From the NCBI GenBank assembly GCA_020059425.1, contig JAGVCD010000169.1, positions 1 to 5,558 on the forward strand: DNA of 5,558 bases, in the 5' to 3' direction. Below, piece after piece: positions 1 to 5,558 of the stretch. Under the pieces are notes generated by a model. It ran no database searches. It was not told the DNA's origin and saw nothing but the letters and a program-made list of their open reading frames with translations. Numbering within the stretch: position 1 is the first letter of the stretch; the number at the start of each line of letters is the position of its first letter. The stretch comes from Chamaesiphon sp. (lineage in GTDB: Bacteria; Cyanobacteriota; Cyanobacteriia; Cyanobacteriales; Chamaesiphonaceae). The position numbers and the translations under genes were made by a program.

Positions 1-2291
1 AACCGCACATCAGCCAGCAAATCTCCGGCAGCTTGACGCATGGATTTTTGCAATTCAGCCAAAGAGACGGCCAAGGGAGCGAAGAAAGCAATGTCGCGAT
101 CGGAAGCTGGGTAAGTCGAGAAAGCTTGATACACAGGCACCAGTTGTTCGTCTTTAGCTAGATGCTCTAGCACCACTTCTAAATTTAGCTGAAAGGCATA
201 GATGGCATCAGGCAGGTCTAATTCTTGGCGCAGTTGGGGATGAAGTTGGCCAAAAGTGCCCAAACGTTCGCCATGCAGCCATAGAGAAGCTGTCCGCCCC
301 GGATGAAACTGCTCATTGCTTTGGTCTACTTGATACTCCACAGGCATTCCTAACCGCTGCCAAATATTATCTAGCAGACCTTTCGCTTCATACCAAGTCA
401 AAGGCTGCGGTTTATCACTGGTCGTCCACCGCTCGGCCCGGGCATCACCGCCACAGATACCGGCCAGTACATCAGTTTCGATCAGTCCAGATTCATCTTT
501 GCTAAAGACTTTGCCAATTTCAAAACCCCACAGTGCTCCATTGCCCTGCTCCAAGTTGTATTGAAAACTCTGGATTAGGTGGGAAGTTAGCTCCGATCGC
601 AAGGTCGCATACTCGGTGAACATCGGGTTGGCAATATCGACCATTCTGCCAGCCTCTGGTTTATTCAGAGCGTAGGAATAGTGCATTAATTCGTTGAAGC
701 CCACCGCCCGGAAGCTGGATCGCACCAGTCGCAGCAATTCAACATCTAATGACAAATAGCCTGCTGCCGATTCGCTGGGCAGCGTATCTTGAAACTTGTC
801 GTAGCCGTACAATCGAGCCACTTCTTCAATCAGGTCAATCTCTCGCTCCAAATCCCGGTAACGATAGGTGGGTACAATCACCGCCCACACTAGCGGCTCA
901 GCAGTAGTCTGAGTTAGCTGGCAACCTAAAGCTGTCAGAGTACGCTCAATATCGCCCGCACTTACTTCGCCCACTTCTTCCTCGCCCACTGTTGGACCCA
1001 AAATCTGATTCAGCCTGTCCCAGCGTAGTTCGATCGTCCGGGGCTGACCCAGCCAGTCGGGGCGATGATCGGCTTTGGCTTCGGTGATGACTTGTCCACC
1101 AGCCAACTCCATCAATAAATTCAAAGCCCGCTGATTGGCTAATTCCAACTCGGCTAAATTCACCCCTCGCTCGTAGCGGGTCGAAGCTTCCGATCGCAAG
1201 TTTTGAGAGCGGGAAGATTTCCGAATAGCCACTGAGTCAAAAATGGCTGCTTCCAGCAAAATACAGGTGGTGTTTTCATCTACTTCGGTATCGGCACCAC
1301 CCATCACCCCGGCTAGAGCGATCGGTTTGTCACTTGCTGTAACTAATAAGTTTTGAGGTTGGAGCTGGCGTTCTTGATCGTCCAAGGTTTTTAAAGTTGC
1401 CGGCGGCTGAGCCAACCGCACTCCCAAATTAAAATCAGCGCTGCCAGTCAGAGTCGCCACCTTAGCGGCATCAAAAGCATGCAGGGGCTGTCCCCACTCC
1501 AACAACACATAGTTGGTAATATCTACCACATTGTTGATCGATCGAATACCAGCCGCTTGCAAACGACATTGCAACCAATCAGGAGAGGGCGCAATTTGAA
1601 TATTATCTATTAGGGTGGCTATATATACCTGGCAAGACTCGGGATCAACCCTAACCTGGACATTTTTATTTCCACCCACGAGCGAAACGGGGTGCATTGT
1701 GGGTAAGCTAATAACAGCACCAGTCAAGGCCGCTACTTCTCGGGCAATACCCACCATACTCAGAGCATCGGCTCGATTAGCTGTGGATGTCAAATCCAAA
1801 ATGACATCATCCAAGCCCAACAAAAGTCCAACTTCACTACCTAAGGAGGGCGCTCCAGCGTCTCCCACCTCTGCAAAGATGTGAATACCAGCCGATTCCT
1901 TGGCTAAGCCTACTTCGGCCAAAGAACAAATCATCCCTTCGGACTTTTCACCGCGCAGCTTCGCCGGTTTAATCTTCAGATCGATGACTGGTAGATAGGC
2001 ACCCACCTGGGCTACTGGAACATAGATTCCAGCTCGAACATTGGCTGCCCCGCAGACAATTTGGACTGGCGGATTCCCATCACCGATATCGACCATGCAA
2101 ACGCTCAGTTTGTCGGCATTCGGGTGTGGCTCTCGGCTAAGTACTTGGCCAACAACCACCCCCGCAGCCCATTGGCGACGATCTTCGATCGACTCTACCT
2201 CAAACCCAGCTAAAGTAAGAACTTCGGCTAAGGCTGCTGGTTCGATCGAAACTTTAACTAACTCGTTTAACCAATTCAGAGAGATATACAT
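1..2291 (-). CDS. pheT: Phenylalanine--tRNA ligase beta subunit (3' end cut by window edge)
   Basis: Beta chain of the cytoplasmic (alpha-beta)2 PheRS that charges tRNA-Phe; this subunit binds tRNA and edits mischarged Tyr-tRNA. I translated 763 uninterrupted codons. In order: N-terminal [12 protein letters not shown]; an EMAP-like tRNA-binding domain at about 40-150 with HPNADKL (56-62) and [13 protein letters not shown] (111-123); the B3/B4 editing domain at about 210-385 with [15 protein letters not shown] (267-274), GVMGG (328-332) and a conserved ILLEAAIF; the B5 domain at about 405-490 ending in [17 protein letters not shown]; the catalytic-like core at about 500-700 with FEIGKVF and FHPGRTASL; then the start of the FDX-ACB anticodon-binding domain from about 717 ([13 protein letters not shown]). 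Editing-site Thr, Asn, His and Glu positions look intact. Bacterial PheT is usually about 800 residues, so roughly 40-50 are missing beyond the edge, not a real truncation. ATG at 2291-2289 fits the family N terminus; no Shine-Dalgarno is visible before it. pheS is not upstream; the kinase gene is divergent. Confidence 0.97.
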   Translation of the reverse strand, partial: MYISLNWLNELVKVSIEPAALAEVLTLAGFEVESIEDRRQWAAGVVVGQVLSREPHPNADKLSVCMVDIGDGNPPVQIVCGAANVRAGIYVPVAQVGAYLPVIDLKIKPAKLRGEKSEGMICSLAEVGLAKESAGIHIFAEVGDAGAPSLGSEVGLLLGLDDVILDLTSTANRADALSMVGIAREVAALTGAVISLPTMHPVSLVGGNKNVQVRVDPESCQVYIATLIDNIQIAPSPDWLQCRLQAAGIRSINNVVDITNYVLLEWGQPLHAFDAAKVATLTGSADFNLGVRLAQPPATLKTLDDQERQLQPQNLLVTASDKPIALAGVMGGADTEVDENTTCILLEAAIFDSVAIRKSSRSQNLRSEASTRYERGVNLAELELANQRALNLLMELAGGQVITEAKADHRPDWLGQPRTIELRWDRLNQILGPTVGEEEVGEVSAGDIERTLTALGCQLTQTTAEPLVWAVIVPTYRYRDLEREIDLIEEVARLYGYDKFQDTLPSESAAGYLSLDVELLRLVRSSFRAVGFNELMHYSYALNKPEAGRMVDIANPMFTEYATLRSELTSHLIQSFQYNLEQGNGALWGFEIGKVFSKDESGLIETDVLAGICGGDARAERWTTSDKPQPLTWYEAKGLLDNIWQRLGMPVEYQVDQSNEQFHPGRTASLWLHGERLGTFGQLHPQLRQELDLPDAIYAFQLNLEVVLEHLAKDEQLVPVYQAFSTYPASDRDIAFFAPLAVSLAELQKSMRQAAGDLLADVR

Positions 2292-2334
2292 TTACTTTAA
2301 ATAACTGAAAAATATACACAACAGCAGTTCTAAC

Positions 2335-2363
2335 CCAACATCTTCGCCCAAGATGATTGTTGG
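2335..2363 (-). promoter_or_regulatory. Imperfect dyad at the pheT transcription start / 5' leader
   Basis: On the minus strand an outer CCAA/TTGG arm encloses a perfect CATCTT/AAGATG inner stem with a five-base GGGCG loop and a four-base bulge. An alternative slipped pairing uses CCAACA/TGTTGG plus TCTT/AAGA. Either way about ten pairs form. It lies 44 bp upstream of the pheT ATG and just downstream of the TATAAT box, so it could act as a 5'-terminal RNA stem-loop or as a DNA operator over +1. No U-run follows, so it is not a classic terminator or attenuator. The function is inferred only. Confidence 0.4.
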
Positions 2364-2367
2364 TGTA

Positions 2368-2373
2368 ATTATA
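2368..2373 (-). promoter_or_regulatory. Candidate pheT -10 box (TATAAT)
   Basis: A perfect TATAAT faces pheT, with its 3' end 77 bp from the start codon. That would put transcription start near 2361 and give a leader of about 70 nt. At the usual spacing the -35 position reads GGAGGA, which does not match TTGACA, so the promoter would depend on an activator or be of the weak -35 kind common in cyanobacteria. The region is AT-rich, so a chance match is possible. Confidence 0.45.
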
Positions 2374-2405
2374 TCTAAATCTTTCAGTCATCCTCCACTG
2401 AGATG

Positions 2406-2419
2406 ATTAATTAATTAAT
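2406..2419. repeat. Short ATTA/TTAA tandem run
   Basis: ATTAATTAATTAAT is 3.5 copies of a four-base unit between the pheT promoter and the kinase upstream region. It is simple AT-rich sequence that may ease strand opening or bending. Nothing more specific can be supported. Confidence 0.5.
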
Positions 2420-2520
2420 GGCTAAAGTGGTATTTATCACCAAATTACCGTTGATTATTTGAGTTAGTTATTTTAGTAAATGTTCAAAACATCAAAAAGC
2501 AGTGAGATCCAACGGTATGG

Positions 2521-2526
2521 CATAAT
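2521..2526 (+). promoter_or_regulatory. Weak candidate -10 box for the kinase gene
   Basis: CATAAT matches TATAAT at five of six bases and lies 70 bp upstream of the kinase ATG. No TTGACA-like -35 hexamer stands at 15-19 bp upstream. An alternative is TTGATT at 2451-2456 as a -35 element, but the sequence at the matching -10 position is poor. This is the best candidate on this strand, with low certainty. Confidence 0.2.
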
Positions 2527-2585
2527 ATCTATGCTGATGTCCCAAGTCGAACTGTTACCTGTCCCCCCTCCTGCACACTTGAACT

Positions 2586-2592
2586 GGTGAGG
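2586..2592 (+). promoter_or_regulatory. Ribosome-binding site of the kinase gene
   Basis: GGTGAGG, containing the core GAGG, sits four bases before ATG at 2597. The spacing is a little short but usable. An in-frame TGA at 2588-2590 rules out any earlier start, so this site and the ATG define the N terminus. Confidence 0.5.
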
Positions 2593-2596
2593 CTCA

Positions 2597-4210
2597 ATGA
2601 GCTACTGCGTAAATCCAGATTGTACTCAACCGAAAAATTTATCTGATGCCTTCCTGTGTCAATCCTGCGGTTCAAGACTGTTGGTGCGCAACCGCTACCG
2701 AGTTACCAAATCTTTGGGACAGGGTGGTTTTGGAGCCACTTTTGTGGCGGTGGATATGTCCCTGCCCGGCGAGCCAGTCTGTGTTCTCAAGCAACTGCGA
2801 CCCAGCAACAACCATGAGAAGTTTCTCAAAATGGCCAGAGAGCTATTTGAACGGGAAGCTAGAACCCTGGGTAAAATTGGCAATCATCCCCAAATCCCTC
2901 GTCTCCTAGACTATTTTGAAGATCGCCAAAGTTTTTATTTAGTACAAGACTTTGTTAGTGGTATCACTCTTCATCAAGAAATTCGCAAAGAGGGCTTGTT
3001 TAGTGAAGCGAAAATTCAAAAATTTCTGATCGAAATTCTGCCAATTATTCAGTACGTTCATAGTAAGGAAATCATCCACCGCGATATTAAGCCTGCCAAT
3101 ATTATCCGGCGCGACCAAGACAACAAGCTTGTTTTGATTGACTTCGGGGCTGTTAAAAACGAAGTCAGTAAGCTAGCCGACCAAGAAGAAGTTGGTAGCG
3201 GGAATACGGCCTTTACTCAATTTGCTGTCGGCACCTCGGGCTATGCTCCACCCGAACAACTGGTCATGAGACCAGTTTTTGCCAGTGATATTTACTCGCT
3301 GGGGATTACTTGCATTTATCTGATGACTGGTAAGTCACCTAAAGACATCGAAAATCACCCCAGCACGGGTGAGATGATGTGGCAAAAATATGTCCAGTTG
3401 GGTCCAACACTGCAGCCGATCGTCAGTAAAATGCTGGAGTCGTCTGTTAAACATCGCTATCAATCAGCCGAACAAGTGTTGCGCGCCTTAGAACTAGCGG
3501 AACAGCCCTTTACGAAGTCGGGTATGGTAACTAACACACTCGGTACTCCAACTAATTCCATTGCTGATCGTACGATCGATCGCTCCTCAACTCCTTCACC
3601 ACCCCCAGCACCTCCTAACCCTGGAGCTTCGCCCGTCCAAAAGCTGGCTAAGACCATTCGGGAAAATCGTGATCGAGCAGGCAGCCCCAATAGTGTTCAT
3701 CCGCAAAATCCATCAGTAGTAGCGGTCGATAATGCTGATAAATCGCCAATGGTAGCTAGTCGAAAACGAGAAATCACCAAGATGGATGCCAATGCTTTGT
3801 TGAAAGCATATCAGCGTGGACAAAGAACTTTCAACGATTTAGACATTAGTGGATCTAATTTACCGAAAGCCAATTTACCTGGTGTAACTTGGGACAATAC
3901 TAATTGTAGTGGTGGGAATCTGCAAAATGCTAATTTAGGTGCTGGCAAATTCACCAAAACCAACTTCACTAGAGCCTGTTTACGAGGAGCTAATCTCAGC
4001 AAAAGTGTCATGGACTATGCCAACCTCCAAGATGCAGATTTGCGTGGTGCCGACTTGAGTGAATCTCAATTGAGCAAAGCCAACTTGCAAGGCACCAATT
4101 TGTGTGGTGCTAACTTGCGGGGGGTCAAAATGAGTGAGTCTCAGTTGGGGATGGCTAAAACCAACTTCTTGACAGTTTTTCCTAATGGTAAGCGGGGTGG
4201 TTTTTGGTAA
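2597..4210 (+). CDS. spkB: Ser/Thr protein kinase with Cys4 ribbon and pentapeptide repeats (SpkB-like)
   Basis: Predicted soluble Hanks-type Ser/Thr kinase of 537 residues. An N-terminal ribbon has C4-x4-C9 and C21-x2-C24. The kinase domain (about 34-295) has the glycine loop GQGGFG (41-46), ATP lysine K65, helix-C glutamate E87, catalytic HRDIKPAN (161-168, an RD kinase), DFG (182-184), APPE (217-220), the structural D231 of DIYSLG, and a late R287. All key residues are present, so it should be active. Then comes a linker rich in Ser/Pro (about 305-395, with SPPPAPPNPG) and a pentapeptide-repeat domain (410-519) likely forming a right-handed beta-helix for protein contacts. No signal peptide or membrane helix is seen, unlike many PknB/PASTA kinases. 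Order and size match Synechocystis SpkB (about 570 residues); because cyanobacteria carry paralogues with this layout, the kinase call is near certain but orthology is not. Transcribed away from pheT, with purD 103 bp downstream on the same strand. Confidence 0.93.
   Translation: MSYCVNPDCTQPKNLSDAFLCQSCGSRLLVRNRYRVTKSLGQGGFGATFVAVDMSLPGEPVCVLKQLRPSNNHEKFLKMARELFEREARTLGKIGNHPQIPRLLDYFEDRQSFYLVQDFVSGITLHQEIRKEGLFSEAKIQKFLIEILPIIQYVHSKEIIHRDIKPANIIRRDQDNKLVLIDFGAVKNEVSKLADQEEVGSGNTAFTQFAVGTSGYAPPEQLVMRPVFASDIYSLGITCIYLMTGKSPKDIENHPSTGEMMWQKYVQLGPTLQPIVSKMLESSVKHRYQSAEQVLRALELAEQPFTKSGMVTNTLGTPTNSIADRTIDRSSTPSPPPAPPNPGASPVQKLAKTIRENRDRAGSPNSVHPQNPSVVAVDNADKSPMVASRKREITKMDANALLKAYQRGQRTFNDLDISGSNLPKANLPGVTWDNTNCSGGNLQNANLGAGKFTKTNFTRACLRGANLSKSVMDYANLQDADLRGADLSESQLSKANLQGTNLCGANLRGVKMSESQLGMAKTNFLTVFPNGKRGGFW
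3824..4153 (+). repeat. Pentapeptide-repeat array (22 units, 15-bp period)
   Basis: Within the kinase, residues 410-519 read as 22 consecutive five-residue units with the central hydrophobic residue at 412, 417, 422 and so on to 517. The best units are ANLPG, ANLQD, ADLRG, ADLSE, ANLQG and ANLRG, matching A(D/N)Lxx. Units centred on W432 and C437 are degenerate. Four units make one turn of the known quadrilateral beta-helix fold, so about five and a half turns are expected. At the DNA level the same stretch gives a 15-bp periodicity with diverged copies, so it is old coding repeat rather than recent duplication. Confidence 0.92.
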
Positions 4211-4221
4211 AAAGACCAAAA
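4202..4221 (+). other. Small stem-loop over the kinase stop codon
   Basis: TTTTGGT and ACCAAAA form a perfect seven-pair stem with a six-base loop, and the TAA stop (4208-4210) straddles the stem-loop junction. A competing hairpin, TGGTAA (4205-4210) with TTACCA (4222-4227), overlaps it. The stem is A/T-rich and no T-run follows, so it is a poor intrinsic terminator; it may protect or punctuate the transcript, or be chance. Confidence 0.3.
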
Positions 4222-4249
4222 TTACCATCCTAAATTACAAAATAAGTCT

Positions 4250-4255
4250 TATGAT
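4250..4255 (+). promoter_or_regulatory. Weak candidate -10 box for purD
   Basis: TATGAT matches the -10 consensus at five of six bases and lies 58 bp before the purD GTG in the 103-bp gap. No recognisable -35 is present at normal spacing. purD may have its own weak promoter or rely on read-through from the kinase gene; the sequence does not decide. Confidence 0.25.
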
Positions 4256-4313
4256 ATCTATCTTGAATGCTGGCACCGCTCAGCAGACCTCTCAATTTAG
4301 GTAGTGGCACAGC

Positions 4314-5558
4314 GTGAAAATATTAGTCATCGGTAATGGCGGCAGAGAACATACGATCGCCTGGAAACTCCTCCAGTCTTCTCAAGTTACTCAAGTGCTA
4401 TGTGTGCCTGGTAATGCCGGGACAGCACAGCTGGATCGCTGTCAGAATGTTGTGTTATTGATCGATGATTTTGCGGCCATTACCCAGTTGGTAAAAACAG
4501 AAAAAATCGACCTGGTGGTGGTGGGTCCAGAATTACCCCTGGCTAAAGGAATTGTCGATTATCTGCAAGCGCAACAGATTCCGGTGTTTGGTCCGCCCCA
4601 AGCTGGTGCCCGTATTGAATCGAGCAAGTCTTGGGCCAAGGAAATGATGCTGAAGGCCGGAGTGCCTACGGCTAAGTCTGCCACCTTTACCGAGGCCGCA
4701 GCAGCTCAAGCCTATATCCAGCAGCAAGGAGCACCCATCGTAGTGAAGGCCGATGGCTTAGCAGCGGGCAAAGGAGTAGTTGTAGCTCATACCACTACAG
4801 AAGCTATCCAGGCGATCGATCAGCTATTTAGTCAAGGCTTTGACCTGGTAGTGGTGGAAGAATTTTTGCTGGGTCAAGAACTATCGGTGCTGGCGATTAC
4901 TGATGGCGTTACAATTACGTCCCTGTTACCAGCCCAAGATCATAAACGGATTGGTGATGGTGATACTGGAGCGAATACTGGTGGGATGGGGGCTTATGCT
5001 CCAGCTCCGATCGGCACACCGGAATTAATGCAGCGGGTTCAGAACGATGTATTAGAACCAATGCTGCGCATTTTTCAGCAAGCAAGCATTGACTATCGCG
5101 GGATTCTGTACGCTGGTTTGATGATTACCCCGGCTGGCGAGATCCAGGTGTTGGAGTTTAACTGTCGGTTTGGTGATCCGGAAACTCAAGCAATTTTGCC
5201 GCTGCTGGCCACGCCCTTGGTAGATCTGATGACAGCTTGCGTCGAGCAGCGCTTGGCTGATTTGCTGCCGATCGAATGGTCTAAGGCGGTGGCGACTTGT
5301 GTGGTGATGGCAGCTGGCGGCTACCCGGGGGACTATCAAAAGGGACAACCGATATCGATCGGATCGCCAACGGCTGATGCCACTATTTTTCAGGCGGGGA
5401 CTACTTTACAAGATGGTCAATTGGTGACGGATGGCGGTCGGGTGTTGGGAGTGACGGCGCTGGGGGCTAATTTTCAGGAGTCGATCGATCGGGCTTATGA
5501 GGCGGTGGGCACGGTGCAGTTTGAGGGAATGTATTATCGGCGAGATATTGGTCAACGG
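4314..5558 (+). CDS. purD: Phosphoribosylamine--glycine ligase (GAR synthetase), 3' end cut by window edge
   Basis: Cytoplasmic ATP-grasp enzyme of purine synthesis: 5-phosphoribosylamine + glycine + ATP to GAR, ADP and phosphate. The 415 uninterrupted codons show the N-terminal KILVIGNGGREH (2-13), VVVGPELPLAKGI (68-80), the ATP-grasp segment VVKADGLAAGKGVVV (143-157), QDHKRIGDGDTGANTGGMGAY (208-228), the metal-binding LEFNCRFGDPETQ (280-292, the GARS signature), and the C-terminal domain up to YYRRDIGQR. Bacterial PurD is about 420-430 residues, so only a few residues are probably missing at the edge. The start is GTG at 4314: the frame has a TAG at 4302-4304 and no other start codon between, and the protein begins exactly at the conserved KILVIG. 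Only a weak AGGT lies about ten bases upstream. The neighbouring kinase has no known place in purine synthesis. In several cyanobacteria, as I recall, a histidine kinase gene of the nblS type follows purD; that would lie outside this window. Confidence 0.97.
   Translation, partial: MKILVIGNGGREHTIAWKLLQSSQVTQVLCVPGNAGTAQLDRCQNVVLLIDDFAAITQLVKTEKIDLVVVGPELPLAKGIVDYLQAQQIPVFGPPQAGARIESSKSWAKEMMLKAGVPTAKSATFTEAAAAQAYIQQQGAPIVVKADGLAAGKGVVVAHTTTEAIQAIDQLFSQGFDLVVVEEFLLGQELSVLAITDGVTITSLLPAQDHKRIGDGDTGANTGGMGAYAPAPIGTPELMQRVQNDVLEPMLRIFQQASIDYRGILYAGLMITPAGEIQVLEFNCRFGDPETQAILPLLATPLVDLMTACVEQRLADLLPIEWSKAVATCVVMAAGGYPGDYQKGQPISIGSPTADATIFQAGTTLQDGQLVTDGGRVLGVTALGANFQESIDRAYEAVGTVQFEGMYYRRDIGQR

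Larger units (their letters stand above)
2292..2596. other. Divergent intergenic region between pheT and the kinase gene
   Basis: This is 305 bp of AT-rich non-coding DNA between two divergent starts. It must hold both promoters. Seen in it: a perfect TATAAT on the minus strand, a dyad between that box and the pheT start, two copies of AGATGATT exactly 50 bp apart, a TCAGT/ACTGA and a TCATC/GATGA inverted pair around 2384-2406, an ATTA tandem run, a 13-bp palindrome at 2480-2492, and a C-rich patch around 2562-2568 just before the kinase ribosome-binding site. I see no convincing ORF, tRNA or named riboswitch here. Confidence 0.8.

Noticed and set aside
1..60. pheT as a truncated pseudogene
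   Set aside because: The frame is open right to the window edge inside the FDX-ACB domain, so the missing end is an artefact of the window.
1615..1884. Plus-strand ORF of 89 codons antisense to pheT
   Set aside because: It lies wholly inside the conserved tRNA-binding/editing part of pheT; its composition is that of an antisense shadow, with no recognisable domain.
2041..2304. Plus-strand ORF of 87 codons over the pheT start
   Set aside because: Almost all of it is antisense to conserved pheT codons; it only spills 13 bases into the intergenic region and shows no family motif.
2292..2400. T-box or peptide-leader attenuator for pheT
   Set aside because: There is no terminator with a U-run and no short Phe-rich leader ORF, and the roughly 70-nt leader is too short for a T-box.
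2646..3690. Small ORFs overlapping the kinase (plus 2646-2909, minus 2695-2883, minus 3460-3690)
   Set aside because: They are out-of-frame or antisense readings of clear kinase coding sequence and have no independent support.
3824..4153. Tandem repeat that could be mistaken for a CRISPR or minisatellite
   Set aside because: Units are 15 bp, in frame, diverged and without spacers; they encode A(D/N)Lxx repeats.
3811..4228. Minus-strand ORFs opposite the pentapeptide region, with a repetitive look
   Set aside because: The repeated pattern simply mirrors the 15-bp period of the pentapeptide codons on the other strand.
4533..5348. Minus-strand ORFs antisense to purD (4533-4727 and 5052-5348)
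   Set aside because: purD is unmistakable on the plus strand throughout; these have no motif or plausible start context.

Overview
The window reads as a piece of a cyanobacterial chromosome, most likely from a filamentous or colonial lineage. Three things point there. The central gene is a cyanobacterial-type Ser/Thr kinase with an N-terminal four-cysteine ribbon and a C-terminal pentapeptide-repeat domain. The hexamer CGATCG, core of the cyanobacterial HIP1 element, occurs 18 times in 5.56 kb, against roughly one or two expected by chance. And pheT opens without pheS in front of it, as is usual in cyanobacteria. GC content looks moderate. No mobile element, RNA gene or CRISPR array is visible.

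Layout: (1) 1-2291, minus strand, is pheT, the phenylalanyl-tRNA synthetase beta subunit. Its first 763 codons are present and the C-terminal end runs off the left edge. (2) 2292-2596 is an AT-rich divergent intergenic region. It holds a perfect TATAAT box facing pheT, a dyad at the predicted pheT transcription start, repeated AGATGA-type motifs, a short ATTA tandem run and the start region of the kinase gene. (3) 2597-4210, plus strand, is a complete 537-residue kinase closely resembling SpkB. (4) 4211-4313 is a short gap with small inverted repeats and a possible -10 box. (5) 4314-5558, plus strand, is purD (GAR synthetase), starting at GTG and cut by the right edge probably only a few residues short of its end.

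Functionally this is two housekeeping enzymes, one for translation and one for purine synthesis, flanking a signalling kinase. The kinase and pheT are divergent and share one regulatory region; kinase and purD are co-directional with a 103-bp gap, so read-through is possible but not shown. I see no clearly new multi-gene system. The best leads are the SpkB-like kinase beside an aminoacyl-tRNA synthetase gene (SpkB of Synechocystis has been linked, from memory of the literature, to phosphorylation of another synthetase beta subunit, GlyS), and the structured pheT promoter/leader.
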